A stretch of DNA of 17,504 bases from VRUE01 sp035548675 (GTDB taxonomy: Bacteria > Actinomycetota > Thermoleophilia > Solirubrobacterales > 70-9), in the NCBI GenBank assembly GCA_035548675.1, contig DASZSJ010000061.1, positions 1-17,504 on the forward strand, written 5' to 3'. A model generated the notes under the pieces. It did no database searches, had not been told where the DNA came from, and saw nothing but the letters and a program-made list of their open reading frames with translations. The translations under genes and the position numbers were made by a program. Of this stretch, positions 1-7,275 are shown one piece after another (the stretch's first letter is position 1; every line of letters starts with the position of its first letter).

Positions 1-456
1 CCGTTCACGCCGACCCTGCACGGGACCGAGCTCGCCAAGCAGCGCGGTGAGCTGGAGGCGGGCCTGCCGGAGCCGAACGTCGCCGCGGTCGCCGCCGCCT
101 GCGCGACCGTCCGCGACGCGGTCCGCGCCGGCAGGCTCTCCTCAGCCCACGACGTCAGCGACGGCGGCCTCGCCTGCGCCCTGGCCGAGGCGGCGATCGG
201 CGCCGGCATCGGCTGCCGCGTCGAGCTGCAGCCGCTGCGCGAACGCGGCTGCTCTCCCGAGGAGGCGCTATTCGGCGAGGGCCCCGGGGGCTTCCTCGTC
301 AGCGGCGAGCGCGAGACGCTCGAGACGCTCGGCGCGACGCTGCTCGGCGAGACCGGCGGCAGCACGATCGAGATCGCCGCCGGCGACCGCAGCTTCACCG
401 TCGGGATCGGTACGGCCGAGAGCGCCTGGCGCTCGCTGGGTGAGCAGCTGGGCTGA
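1..456 (+). CDS. purL: Phosphoribosylformylglycinamidine synthase subunit PurL, C-terminal part (partial)
   Basis: This is the last 151 residues of PurL, cut by the window edge; frame 1 is open from base 1 to the TGA at 454-456. PurL converts FGAR to FGAM (fourth step of IMP synthesis) using ammonia delivered from PurQ. The visible part is the C-terminal ATP-binding AIRS/PurM-type domain. It shows AHDVSDGGLACALAEAAIG (about residues 49-67 of the fragment) and the glycine-rich GEGPGGFLVSG (about residues 92-102), both typical of PurL. The next purine gene on this strand, purF, is 6.9 kb away; in many bacteria purL and purF are adjacent, so the cluster seems interrupted here. No terminator is obvious; the sequence turns AT-rich about 10 bases after the stop. 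The identification is secure, but the start and upstream partners cannot be seen. Confidence 0.95.
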   Translation, partial: PFTPTLHGTELAKQRGELEAGLPEPNVAAVAAACATVRDAVRAGRLSSAHDVSDGGLACALAEAAIGAGIGCRVELQPLRERGCSPEEALFGEGPGGFLVSGERETLETLGATLLGETGGSTIEIAAGDRSFTVGIGTAESAWRSLGEQLG

Positions 457-469
457 GCTCGAGGGCTTA

Positions 470-532
470 ATATTTTCCGGGTTTGAATACTATTTTTTAC
501 CTGGTTGTATATCTGATATTTTTCCGGTTGTG
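470..532 (+). promoter_or_regulatory. AT-rich leader with candidate promoter and direct repeat
   Basis: Bases 465-545 are strikingly AT-rich against GC-rich flanks. A possible promoter is TTGAAT (483-488) followed by TATATC (508-513) or GTATAT (507-512), at 19- or 18-bp spacing. This would put the RNA start about 10 bases before the GTG at 530. Two near-identical blocks, ATATTTTCCGGGTTTG (470-485) and ATATTTTTCCGGTTGTG (516-532), bracket the promoter and could be regulator sites. Function is inferred from position and sequence only. Confidence 0.4.
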
Positions 533-1804
533 AGTTTTGAAAAAAGCCGGTCGCAGGCCTATAGACCGCGTATCGTCGACGCTGAGCTCGGCTTTCTGCT
601 CGAGGCTGCCGGGGCCGTGGTGATAGAGGGGCCGCGTGGCTGCGGTAAGACCGCGACAGCGCGAAACGCCGCGGCGAGCGAGGCGCTGCTCGACGTCGAC
701 GAGGAAATGCGCGAGGCCGTCACCGTGAACCCGACCGTCGTGCTGAACGGGGAGGTCCCCCGCCTCATCGACGAGTGGCAACTCGCGCCGCAGATCTGGA
801 ACCTCGTGCGCCGGGCGGTCGATGACCGGCGCGAGACCGGGCAGTTCATCCTGACCGGGTCGGCGGTCCCCAAGGACGACGTCACCAGGCACTCAGGGGC
901 CGGCAGGTTCACCAGGATGAGGATGCGGCCGATGAGCCTCTTCGAGCTCGGCCGCAGCGGTGGACAAGTGTCGCTCGCCCGCCTGCTGGCCGGAGAGCGC
1001 CCCGACAGCGTCTCCTGCGAGGCCCCGATCGAAGCGATCGCCGAGGACATTGCGGTCGGTGGCTGGCCGGGCCTGCGCGACCGCTCGATCCCCCAAGCGT
1101 TGCGCACCCTGCAGGGCTACCTCGACGAGGTGAGCCGAGTGGACGTGAGCAGGGTCGATCGGACGCGGCGCGACCCGAAACGGGTCGAGCGCCTGCTCGA
1201 GAGCCTCGCACGCAACGTCGCCAGCCTCGCCGCCGCGACGACCCTCGCGGCCGACGCCGGCGGCGCAGATGGGCCGCTGGACAACGACACGGTGCGCGAA
1301 TACCTCGACGTCCTCGAACGCCTGATGGTGGTCGAGAACCAGCCCGCGTGGTCCGCCCACCTGCGTTCGACCTACAGGCTCCGTCGTGCCGCGAAGCGCC
1401 ATTTCGTCGACCCGTCCCTAGCGGTGGCGGCGTTGGGAGGGACCCCGGAGAGGATTCTGCGGGAGATCCGGCTATTCGGGCTGCTCTTCGAGTCGCTCGT
1501 CGTCCGCGACCTTCGCATCTATGCCCAGGCCGCAGACGCGCAGGTCTACCACTACCGCGACAGCAGCGGGCTCGAGGTCGACGCGATCGTCGAGGCCCGG
1601 GACGGGAGCTGGGCTGGCTTCGAGGTCAAGCTCAACCCCAGCAGAATCGACGAAGCCGCAGCGAACCTGTCGAAGTTCGCAGACCGAGTCGATACGAGCG
1701 TGAGTGGCGAGCCGAGGTCCCTGGGCGTCATCACCGCCGGTCGCTTCGGCTACACGCTCGACAACGGAGTCCACGTGATTCCGATCAACGCACTCGGCCC
1801 CTGA
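530..1804 (+). CDS. AAA-family ATPase with DUF4143-type C-terminus
   Basis: This encodes a 424-residue protein of the widespread 'ATP-binding protein, DUF4143' family, whose cellular role is mostly unknown. The N-terminal third is an AAA ATPase with Walker A GPRGCGKT (about residues 32-39), a Walker B-like LIDEWQ (about 79-84) and sensor-like ILTGSA. The C-terminal half contains GLEVDAIVE...GFEVKL, which resembles the PD-(D/E)xK nuclease-like core seen in this family. The reading frame stays open upstream into purL, but the plausible start is GTG at 530: it lies downstream of the purL stop and the AT-rich leader, and gives a normal length (400-430 aa) for the family. There is no clear Shine-Dalgarno, compatible with a nearly leaderless mRNA. 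It converges on the MFS gene with a 20-bp gap. It looks like an acquired accessory gene; the family is often found in variable regions. Confidence 0.85.
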   Translation: MSFEKSRSQAYRPRIVDAELGFLLEAAGAVVIEGPRGCGKTATARNAAASEALLDVDEEMREAVTVNPTVVLNGEVPRLIDEWQLAPQIWNLVRRAVDDRRETGQFILTGSAVPKDDVTRHSGAGRFTRMRMRPMSLFELGRSGGQVSLARLLAGERPDSVSCEAPIEAIAEDIAVGGWPGLRDRSIPQALRTLQGYLDEVSRVDVSRVDRTRRDPKRVERLLESLARNVASLAAATTLAADAGGADGPLDNDTVREYLDVLERLMVVENQPAWSAHLRSTYRLRRAAKRHFVDPSLAVAALGGTPERILREIRLFGLLFESLVVRDLRIYAQAADAQVYHYRDSSGLEVDAIVEARDGSWAGFEVKLNPSRIDEAAANLSKFADRVDTSVSGEPRSLGVITAGRFGYTLDNGVHVIPINALGP

Positions 1805-1824
1805 CCCCAACGACCCGCCCTGAC

Positions 1825-3261
1825 TCAGCCGGAACGAGCCTCCGAGCCGGCGATCTGGACGGTTGCCGGCTCGGGTGGCGCTGCCAGCGGTGCGCGGTTC
1901 GGGTGGGGCCTGGCGCTGAGCGTCAGGGCCACCCCACCCGAGACAAGCGCGGCGAGGACCGAGAAGAGGTAGGCGTCATTGGAGACGTCGAGGGCGGCGT
2001 GCAGGGTCGCCGGTTCGCCGACGATGGCGACGAGGATGGCGGTGCCGAGGACGGCGCCGACCTGGCGGAAGGCGGCGTTGACGGCGGAGGCGGTGGCGAA
2101 ACGGTCGTCGGGGACGTCGCGGACGGCGGCGGAACCGAGGGTGGGGAAGGCGAGGCCGATGCCGATGCCGGTGAGGCAGGAGCCCGGCAGCCAGAGGCCG
2201 AGCCAGTCGGGGGTGGCGCCGGCCGAGCGCAGAACCATCACACCGGCGGCGAAGAAGAGCGTGCCGGGGACGATCACGGCGCGGTGGCCGAAGCGGTCGG
2301 CGAGCCTGCCGGCGGGACCGGCGACGACGGTGGAGAGGGTCGGCCCGGGCAGGGTCGCGGCGCCGGCCTGCAGCACGGTGTAGCCCCAGATCGAGGTGAG
2401 GAAGACGACGTTGCCGAGGATCAGCGAGAAGAAGGCGGCGGCGAAGAGCAGCGTGCCGAGGTTGCCGAGGCGGAAGGCAGGGTCGGCGAAGAGGGCCGGC
2501 TCGACGATCGGGCGCGGGTGGGTGCGGCTGCGCCGGATCATCGCGCCGAGCAGGGCCGCGGCGGTGGCGAAGCAGGCGAGCGTCGCGCTGGCGCTCCAGC
2601 CCCAGTCGTTGCCCTCGACGATCGCAAGCGTGACCAGGGCGAGGCTGAGCGCCAGCATCAGCGCGCCCGGCAGGTCGGGCAGGCTGCTGTCGAGTTGGGA
2701 ACGCTCGCGCAGGGCGCCCCGGCCCGCCAGCAGGACGACCGCGCCGAGCGGCAGGTTGACGAGGAAGACGAGGCGCCAGTCAGAGAGCTCAACCAGCGCG
2801 CCGCCGAGGGTCGGGCCGATCGCAGCCGCGGCAGCGGCGGCAGCGCCCCAGATCCCGACGCCGGTGGCCCGCTGCTCGGCCGGGAAGGCGTCGAGCACGA
2901 GGGCAAGCGAGGTCGGCGCGATCAGCGCCGCACCAATCCCCTGCACGACCCGGAAGGCGATCAGCAACCCGAGCGAAGGGGCCAGCGCGCAGAGCAGGCT
3001 GGCCGCGGTGAAGCCCGCCACCCCGAACAGGAAGATCCGCCTGTGGCCGAAACGGTCGGCGAGGCCCCCAGCCGGCACCAGCAGCGCCGCGATCACGACG
3101 AAGTAGCCGTCGAGCACCCAGGAGAGCGCATCCCGTCCCGAGTCCGCGAAGGAACGCGAGATGTCGGGGAAGGCAATGTTGACGATCGTGGCGTCGAGGA
3201 AAGCGAGGAAGGCACCCGCGCAGGCCACCGCCACCACTCTTTTATGACCACCGTCATACAT
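1825..3261 (-). CDS. DHA2-type MFS drug efflux transporter (EmrB/QacA family)
   Basis: This encodes a 478-residue inner-membrane protein, the usual length for 14-helix drug:proton antiporters. The N-terminus carries AFLDATIVNIAFPDI, the DHA2 signature in the first helix. Motif A occurs twice (GGLADRFGHRR near residue 64 and AGRLADRFGHR in the second half), reflecting the duplicated MFS fold. The antiporter motif C appears as AIGPTLGGALVE, followed by WRLVFLVNLPLG, also typical of DHA2 members. An alanine run (GAAAAAAAAIG) precedes motif C. The ATG at 3261 lies eight bases after a TATAGT -10 box on the same strand, so the message may be almost leaderless. The gene is divergent from a TetR regulator 18 bp away, which is the classic arrangement for a self-regulated efflux pump. 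The substrate cannot be predicted. Confidence 0.93.
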   Translation of the reverse strand: MYDGGHKRVVAVACAGAFLAFLDATIVNIAFPDISRSFADSGRDALSWVLDGYFVVIAALLVPAGGLADRFGHRRIFLFGVAGFTAASLLCALAPSLGLLIAFRVVQGIGAALIAPTSLALVLDAFPAEQRATGVGIWGAAAAAAAAIGPTLGGALVELSDWRLVFLVNLPLGAVVLLAGRGALRERSQLDSSLPDLPGALMLALSLALVTLAIVEGNDWGWSASATLACFATAAALLGAMIRRSRTHPRPIVEPALFADPAFRLGNLGTLLFAAAFFSLILGNVVFLTSIWGYTVLQAGAATLPGPTLSTVVAGPAGRLADRFGHRAVIVPGTLFFAAGVMVLRSAGATPDWLGLWLPGSCLTGIGIGLAFPTLGSAAVRDVPDDRFATASAVNAAFRQVGAVLGTAILVAIVGEPATLHAALDVSNDAYLFSVLAALVSGGVALTLSARPHPNRAPLAAPPEPATVQIAGSEARSG

Positions 3262-3298
3262 CGGCGCGGACTATAGACTATGACTGTGGGCATATCCA
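3243..3298. promoter_or_regulatory. Shared MFS/TetR control region with TATGAC half-sites
   Basis: The hexamer TATGAC occurs at 3243-3248 and 3279-3284, and inverted (GTCATA) at 3253-3258. The first two form the perfect dyad TATGAC-CACC-GTCATA inside the first codons of the MFS gene. For the MFS gene a promoter can be read on the minus strand: -35 TGGATA (3298-3293) and -10 TATAGT (3275-3270) with 17 bp between, RNA start near 3263. The half-sites flank this promoter, as expected for repression by the divergent TetR protein. Operator identity is inferred. Confidence 0.5.
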
Positions 3299-3903
3299 GG
3301 ATCGCCGACGGGGAACCGCAGGAGGGCAAGCGCCGCGACGGTCGCGCGCTGCTGATCAAGGGCGCGCGCCAGCTGCTTGCCGAGAAGGGCTACGCCGGCA
3401 TGGAGCTGCGCGACGTGGCCGAGCGCGGCAGGGCGCCCCGCGGCTCGATCTACCACCACTTCCCCGGCGGCAAGAGCCAGCTCGCGGCCGAGGCGGCGGC
3501 GGTCGAGGGCGAGGAGATCCGCGCCCTGATCGAACGCTCACTGGAAGAGCGCGGACTGCGCGGCACGCTCGAGCGCTTCGGCGAGATCTTCCGCCGCCGC
3601 GTGGTCGACCACCCCGAGCGGATCGGCTGCCCGGTCGCCGCCGCCGCCCTCGCCCGCCCCGAGGACCCGCAGCTGGCCGCGGCGGCGACGGAGGCGTTCC
3701 GCAGCTGGGAAAAGCCAATTGCGGCCGCGCTGCTCGACCAGAGCGTCGGCCGCCGCGACGCCGAGGCCTTCGCCGGCCTCGTCGTCTCCACCGTCGAGGG
3801 TGCCCTGATCCGCGCCCGCGCCGCCGGCAGCACCGACCCGCTCGAATCGGCGATCGGGGGACTGGAGCGGGCGCTGGACCGGCTGCTGGACGATTTGGCC
3901 TGA
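3280..3903 (+). CDS. TetR/AcrR-family regulator, LmrA/YxaF-like
   Basis: This encodes a 207-residue repressor of typical TetR length. The N-terminal helix-turn-helix region is GYAGMELRDVAERGRAPRGS followed by IYHHFPGGKSQL (about residues 35-67), where YHHFPGGK is the recognition-helix signature common in LmrA/YxaF-type members. The C-terminal ligand domain includes HPERIGCPVAAAALA, also characteristic of that subgroup. The start is the ATG 18 bp from the divergent MFS gene; no good Shine-Dalgarno is visible and the ATG overlaps one TATGAC half-site. It most likely represses the neighbouring MFS pump and itself, with relief by a small toxic compound, but the ligand is unknown. There is no truncation or frameshift. 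Confidence 0.92.
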   Translation: MTVGISRIADGEPQEGKRRDGRALLIKGARQLLAEKGYAGMELRDVAERGRAPRGSIYHHFPGGKSQLAAEAAAVEGEEIRALIERSLEERGLRGTLERFGEIFRRRVVDHPERIGCPVAAAALARPEDPQLAAAATEAFRSWEKPIAAALLDQSVGRRDAEAFAGLVVSTVEGALIRARAAGSTDPLESAIGGLERALDRLLDDLA

Positions 3904-3907
3904 TCGG

Positions 3908-3936
3908 TTGAAGTCGCCGAGCGGCTTGCCTAGCCT
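3908..3936 (+). promoter_or_regulatory. Promoter giving a probable leaderless transcript
   Basis: TTGAAG (3908-3913), exactly 17 bp, then TAGCCT (3931-3936). The ATG of the next gene begins only six bases after the -10 box, at 3943, so the predicted RNA start falls on the A of the start codon. No Shine-Dalgarno sequence precedes this ATG. Leaderless messages of this shape are common in actinobacteria. Confidence 0.6.
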
Positions 3937-3942
3937 GCGGCC

Positions 3943-4953
3943 ATGGCGCTCCGCGGCAGCTTGGCGCTGCTCACCCTGCTGGCGGCGACCTCGCTGCTCA
4001 ACGCGACGACTGCCTTTGCCGCAACCGAAGTCGGCGACGAGTGCGAAGGGAACGACGCGTCGGGGCCCTACAGCCTCGTGCCCGAGCAGCACGCATCGGG
4101 CGGCACGCTGCCCCTGAGCGCGCCGAGCGATGGCATCGTCACCGGCTGGAAGATCAACTCTGCCCACGGCGCCCCGGTCACCGAGCGGATCGCGATCTTC
4201 CGCCCGACCGATGTGACCGGCAGGTTCGAGGCGGTCACCGAGAGTGACCCGGTGACAATCCAACCGGGCCTCAACCTCTTGCCGGCCCGAGTTGCGGCGC
4301 GGGCCGGGGATCGATTTGGCCTGGTCGCGGTCGGCACTGAAAGTCCCCTGGCCTGCATCACCGCGGAGGTCGAAGACCACGCCTGGTCGTACCCCGGCAG
4401 CGTCGAGGCCGGCTCCACCCAGCAGTTCGCCGCCGGCGCCTTCGAGCGCGTGCCGCTGATCGCCATCGTCGAGCCCGACGCGGACGGCGACGGCTACGGC
4501 GACGAGACCCAGGACGGCTGCCCGCAGAGCGCTGCCTTCAGCGGGCCCTGCCCGTCGCCGGTAACGCTCAAAGTGCGAGCGAGGGTGCGCAAACGATCGA
4601 TCCTGCTCGAGGTCCGCACCGAGACCGAAGCCGACGTCCTCGTCTACGGGCAGGTCGGCTGGAACTTCAAGCCGAAACCGAAAGGCAGGGCCGGGCGGGG
4701 CGATGCCCGCCCATCGAGGAAGGGGACCCGGCGCTTGATCGTCGGGCTCGACGGCGGCACCAAGCGGGTCGCGCCGGGGGCGGTCACCCGCTTCACGATC
4801 AAGCTGCCGAAGCCCGTCCTCCTGCGCCTCGGCCGGCTGACGCGACGGGAGTCGGTACGGGCGAAGCTGACGCTGGCCGCCACCAACGCGGTCGGGGTGG
4901 CAAGGAACACGCGCCTGCGGGTCAAGCTGAGGGGCTGGAGGAAAAGCAACTGA
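3943..4953 (+). CDS. Secreted protein with a Ca-binding-like DxDGDG loop (paralogue 1)
   Basis: This encodes a 336-residue protein of unknown function. A signal peptide is clear: MALRG, a hydrophobic stretch, then TTAFA|ATEV with cleavage expected near residue 26. The mature protein has an N-terminal domain of about 140 residues, then EPDADGDGYGDETQDGCP (residues 177-194), which resembles a thrombospondin type 3/EF-hand-like calcium loop. A basic C-terminal domain follows, containing LIVGLDGGTK and ending WRKSN. Four cysteines (DEC, LAC, DGC, GPC) have counterparts in the next gene, suggesting two disulfides outside the cell. There is no transmembrane anchor or sorting signal. The next gene is a paralogue starting 8 bp later, so the two are probably co-transcribed from the promoter at 3908. 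I do not recognise a specific function. Confidence 0.85.
   Translation: MALRGSLALLTLLAATSLLNATTAFAATEVGDECEGNDASGPYSLVPEQHASGGTLPLSAPSDGIVTGWKINSAHGAPVTERIAIFRPTDVTGRFEAVTESDPVTIQPGLNLLPARVAARAGDRFGLVAVGTESPLACITAEVEDHAWSYPGSVEAGSTQQFAAGAFERVPLIAIVEPDADGDGYGDETQDGCPQSAAFSGPCPSPVTLKVRARVRKRSILLEVRTETEADVLVYGQVGWNFKPKPKGRAGRGDARPSRKGTRRLIVGLDGGTKRVAPGAVTRFTIKLPKPVLLRLGRLTRRESVRAKLTLAATNAVGVARNTRLRVKLRGWRKSN
4461..4523 (+). repeat. 63-bp identical block, copy 1 (within paralogue 1)
   Basis: This stretch encodes AIVEPDADGDGYGDETQDGC plus a Pro and is identical base for base to 5462-5524 in the downstream paralogue, whereas flanking sequence differs considerably. A second shorter identity (about 25 bp encoding IVGLDGG) lies at 4737-4761 and 5747-5771. 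Silent sites are conserved too, pointing to recent duplication or gene conversion rather than protein selection alone. Confidence 0.85.
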
Positions 4954-4961
4954 GGAGGGTC

Positions 4962-5966
4962 ATGGGGACGCGAATCGCAATTTCGGCGGCGGTGCTCTTC
5001 GTCGCCCTCGCCAGTGCCTCGAGGGCCTCCGCCTTCGCCGAATTCGGCGACAACTGCGTCGGGAAAGTGCCCCTCCCCCTCGCCGGGACCGTATTCCAGT
5101 CCGAAACGACCAAAAAAGTGCCGCTCGCCTCGCCGCTCGCCGGGGTGATCACCCGCTGGCGGGTCAACGCGGAAATCCCTCCCGGGTCCATGGAGGAGAC
5201 CCTCAAGCTCCTGCGCGGCGGTCCGACGAGCTTCCAGGTTGCAGGCGAAAGCGGTGCGGAGGCGGTCGTCGACGGGCCGAACATGTTCGATACCCGGCTC
5301 GCCGTGCAGGTGGGCGATCGCCTCGGCCTCTACGGGAAACTCGGCTTCATCGGGTGCGAAGGGGAAAGCAGCGACGTGATCGCGGCCAAGAGCGGCAACA
5401 TGACCACCGGCACGCCCTTCAGCCCGGACATCACTACCGGGTCGCTGCGAATTCCCCTCGCCGCCATCGTCGAGCCCGACGCGGACGGCGACGGCTACGG
5501 CGACGAGACCCAGGACGGCTGCCCCGCCGACGCCTCCACGCACGCCGCATGCCCGCTGCCCCGACCCGCGCCAGCGCTGAAGCTCGACGCCTTCCCGATC
5601 GTGCTCAAGCGCTCGATCCTGCTGCTGGTCGGGAGCAGCGAAAGCCGTCCGGTCGAGGTCTTCGGTCAGGTCGGGCTGAGGCGGCGCCACAGGGGCGGAG
5701 CCCTGGCCTCGAAGACCCGCAAGCCCAAGGCGCCGGGCGCCGGCACGATCGTCGGGCTCGACGGCGGCACCGAGGACGTCGAAGCGGGTGAGATCGCCCG
5801 CTTCAACGTCAAGCTGCCGGGCGCGGTGAAGCGAGAGCTGCGCCAGACCCCACGCGGGAAGTCGCTGAAGGGGACGATCACGGCCCGGGCCACCGACTCG
5901 AGCGGGAAGGTCGTCGACCGCACGATCTCGATCCGGCTGCCGGGCCAGAAGCCCAGGCACGGCTAG
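4962..5966 (+). CDS. Secreted protein with a Ca-binding-like DxDGDG loop (paralogue 2)
   Basis: This encodes a 334-residue paralogue of the preceding gene. The signal peptide is MGTRIAISAAVLFVALASAS followed by RASAFA, with cleavage likely near residue 26. It shares the architecture of its neighbour: an N-terminal domain opening FGDNCVGK, the loop EPDADGDGYGDETQDGCP (residues 171-188), and a C-terminal domain with TIVGLDGGTEDVEAGEIARF. The four cysteines match in position. A strong Shine-Dalgarno (GAGGAGGG) overlaps the stop of the upstream gene and sits just before the ATG, so translation is probably coupled. Outside the loop and the LDGG motif the two proteins have diverged substantially. 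The function is unknown; an extracellular, calcium-stabilised protein is the most that can be inferred. Confidence 0.85.
   Translation: MGTRIAISAAVLFVALASASRASAFAEFGDNCVGKVPLPLAGTVFQSETTKKVPLASPLAGVITRWRVNAEIPPGSMEETLKLLRGGPTSFQVAGESGAEAVVDGPNMFDTRLAVQVGDRLGLYGKLGFIGCEGESSDVIAAKSGNMTTGTPFSPDITTGSLRIPLAAIVEPDADGDGYGDETQDGCPADASTHAACPLPRPAPALKLDAFPIVLKRSILLLVGSSESRPVEVFGQVGLRRRHRGGALASKTRKPKAPGAGTIVGLDGGTEDVEAGEIARFNVKLPGAVKRELRQTPRGKSLKGTITARATDSSGKVVDRTISIRLPGQKPRHG
5462..5524 (+). repeat. 63-bp identical block, copy 2 (within paralogue 2)
   Basis: Exact second copy of 4461-4523, in the same reading frame and at the corresponding place in the paralogue. The distance between copies is 1001 bp, so recombination between them could fuse the two genes into one chimeric gene. 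Confidence 0.85.
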
Positions 5967-6020
5967 GAGGGATTGGCGAAACCCGCGTGTGGCGGCCCTA
6001 GGACAAACCGGGTCCTGCCC

Positions 6021-6614
6021 TCAGGCGGCGGCGACCAGACGGGCCATCAGCTCGGCGGCGCGGCTGTCGTCGAGCCCCTGGGTCCGCGTCAGGTCCTGCC
6101 AGGTGCCGAAGGCGAGCGCGTGACCGATCGCGGCGCGGGTGCGCTTGGCGGCGCTTCCGCGCAGGCCCCTGCCTCGCATCAGGATCCCGACCGCCCGCTC
6201 GAGGAGGGCGCGATAACCGCCCATCAGCTCGCCGACGATCTCAACCGTCTGCGCGTCGCGCAGGAGCTTGTCCATCATCCCCTCGGTGCGGCGGTAGTAG
6301 GCGTAGAGGTCCGAGAGGGCGGCGTCGAGGCGCGCGGCGGGATCCCCGATCGCGGACCAGCGGCCGATGTCCGGGGGCGGGTTCTGCTCCGCCCAGTGGG
6401 CCGAGCAGGCACCGAAGAGGGTTCGCTCGTCGGGAAAGTGCCGGTAGAGGGTCGAACGGCGGACGCCCGCGTGCTCCGCGACCGCGCTCATCGAGGTGCG
6501 GGCGGGCCCGAGCGAGCCGTGCAGCGCGACGGCGCTTTCGGTGATCCGCCGCCGGGTCTGCGCCTCGGCTTCGGCGCGGGCCTTCTTCTCGTACTTTCGC
6601 TTTCGGTCGGACAT
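6021..6614 (-). CDS. TetR/AcrR-family transcriptional regulator
   Basis: This encodes a 197-residue protein starting at the ATG at 6614 (MSDRKRKYEKKARAEAEA); an upstream in-frame ATG at 6671 would place the N-terminus inside the operator and promoter of the divergent gene, so it is less likely. A basic lead is followed by the TetR helix-turn-helix: TSMSAVAEHAGVRRSTLYRHFPDE (read as two segments, about residues 41-64), with TLYRHF as the recognition-helix signature. The C-terminal domain contains MMDKLLRDAQTVEIVGELM and GHALAFGTWQDL, a region that varies with ligand. It is divergent from a cupin gene across an 88-bp gap containing a 28-bp palindrome, so it is probably an autorepressor and repressor of the cupin gene. 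The ligand is unknown. Confidence 0.92.
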   Translation of the reverse strand: MSDRKRKYEKKARAEAEAQTRRRITESAVALHGSLGPARTSMSAVAEHAGVRRSTLYRHFPDERTLFGACSAHWAEQNPPPDIGRWSAIGDPAARLDAALSDLYAYYRRTEGMMDKLLRDAQTVEIVGELMGGYRALLERAVGILMRGRGLRGSAAKRTRAAIGHALAFGTWQDLTRTQGLDDSRAAELMARLVAAA

Positions 6615-6630
6615 ATATGTACGGCGAATA

Positions 6631-6686
6631 TTGACAGATCGGTCAAGGGCCGCTACGTTTTCGTGCAACATTATTGTTCAACGAAA
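6631..6686. promoter_or_regulatory. Cupin promoter and 28-bp operator palindrome
   Basis: A strong promoter for the cupin gene reads TTGACA (6631-6636), 17 bp, TACGTT (6654-6659), with RNA start near 6666. Across that start lies a 28-bp dyad at 6659-6686: arms TTTCGT..AACA and TGTT..ACGAAA around a central TTAT. A second, smaller dyad TTGAC-N6-GTCAA (6631-6646) covers the -35 box. Both are well placed to be bound by the divergent TetR protein; binding is inferred. Confidence 0.6.
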
Positions 6687-6702
6687 TTGCAAGGAGAAAG
6701 AG

Positions 6703-7218
6703 ATGGCAACGGTTATCGGTCCCGGCGACGGCAAGGCGGGCTTCCTCGGCAGCATCGGGGTGCGCTTCATGATCGACGGCGAGGACGCGGGCGGCGACTT
6801 CTCGCTGGTGGAACACCCGCTCTCGCCGCGGGCGCTGGCGGCACCGCTGCACCGGCACACGCGTGAGGACGAGTACAGCTTCGTGCTCGAGGGCCGGATG
6901 GGCGGCCTGCTCGGCGACGAGGTGGTCGAGGCCGGTCCCGGCGAGCTCGTCTTCAAGCCCCGCGACGAGTGGCACACCTTCTGGAACGCCGGCGAGACGC
7001 CCTGCCGGATCCTCGAGATCATCGCCCCGGCGGGCTTCGAGCACTTCTTCGCGGAGCTGGTGGAGCTGGGCGGCGCCCTGGAGGCGGACCCCGAGGAGAT
7101 GGCGGCGCTATCGGGCCGCTACGGGCTGGAGATGCAGCCCGAAAGCGTCCCCGGCCTGCTGGAGCGCTTCGGCCTCCTCATCGGTGAGCCGATCGAGACG
7201 GTGCTGCAGCTGGCGTAG
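6703..7218 (+). CDS. Cupin-domain protein
   Basis: This encodes a 171-residue protein. The start ATG at 6703 is preceded by an excellent Shine-Dalgarno (AAGGAG, six bases away); the open frame further upstream is antisense to the TetR gene. Residues about 25-110 form a single cupin barrel. Motif 1 is HRHTREDEYSFVLEG (metal-ligand pattern HxH...E) and motif 2 is the segment around PRDEWHTFWNAG, supplying the last histidine. The remaining ~65 residues are helical (EHFFAELVELGG, then LERFGLLIGEP), as in small-molecule-modifying or quercetinase-like single-domain cupins. The reaction cannot be assigned. Control by the divergent TetR regulator is likely, suggesting a response to, or metabolism of, a small hydrophobic compound. 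Confidence 0.88.
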   Translation: MATVIGPGDGKAGFLGSIGVRFMIDGEDAGGDFSLVEHPLSPRALAAPLHRHTREDEYSFVLEGRMGGLLGDEVVEAGPGELVFKPRDEWHTFWNAGETPCRILEIIAPAGFEHFFAELVELGGALEADPEEMAALSGRYGLEMQPESVPGLLERFGLLIGEPIETVLQLA

Positions 7219-7275
7219 CCCTGCAAATAGCGATAATCGAAGGTGGAGCTGGCGACCGTGCGGCGCTGGTACCCT

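Noticed and set aside
47..529. Extended N-terminus of the DUF4143 ATPase from an ATG at 47
   Set aside because: This part overlaps purL in another frame and encodes Arg/Ala/Ser-rich sequence; a GTG at 530 gives a normal family length.
1348..3276. 642-codon open frame on the plus strand through the MFS gene
   Set aside because: It is antisense to a clear DHA2 transporter. Its product is extremely rich in Gly, Glu, Asp and Arg, as expected from the complement of GC-rich coding DNA.
6000..6016. Terminator between the secreted paralogue and the TetR gene
   Set aside because: Only a 5-bp AGGAC/GTCCT stem with a 7-base loop and no T-tract; too weak to call.
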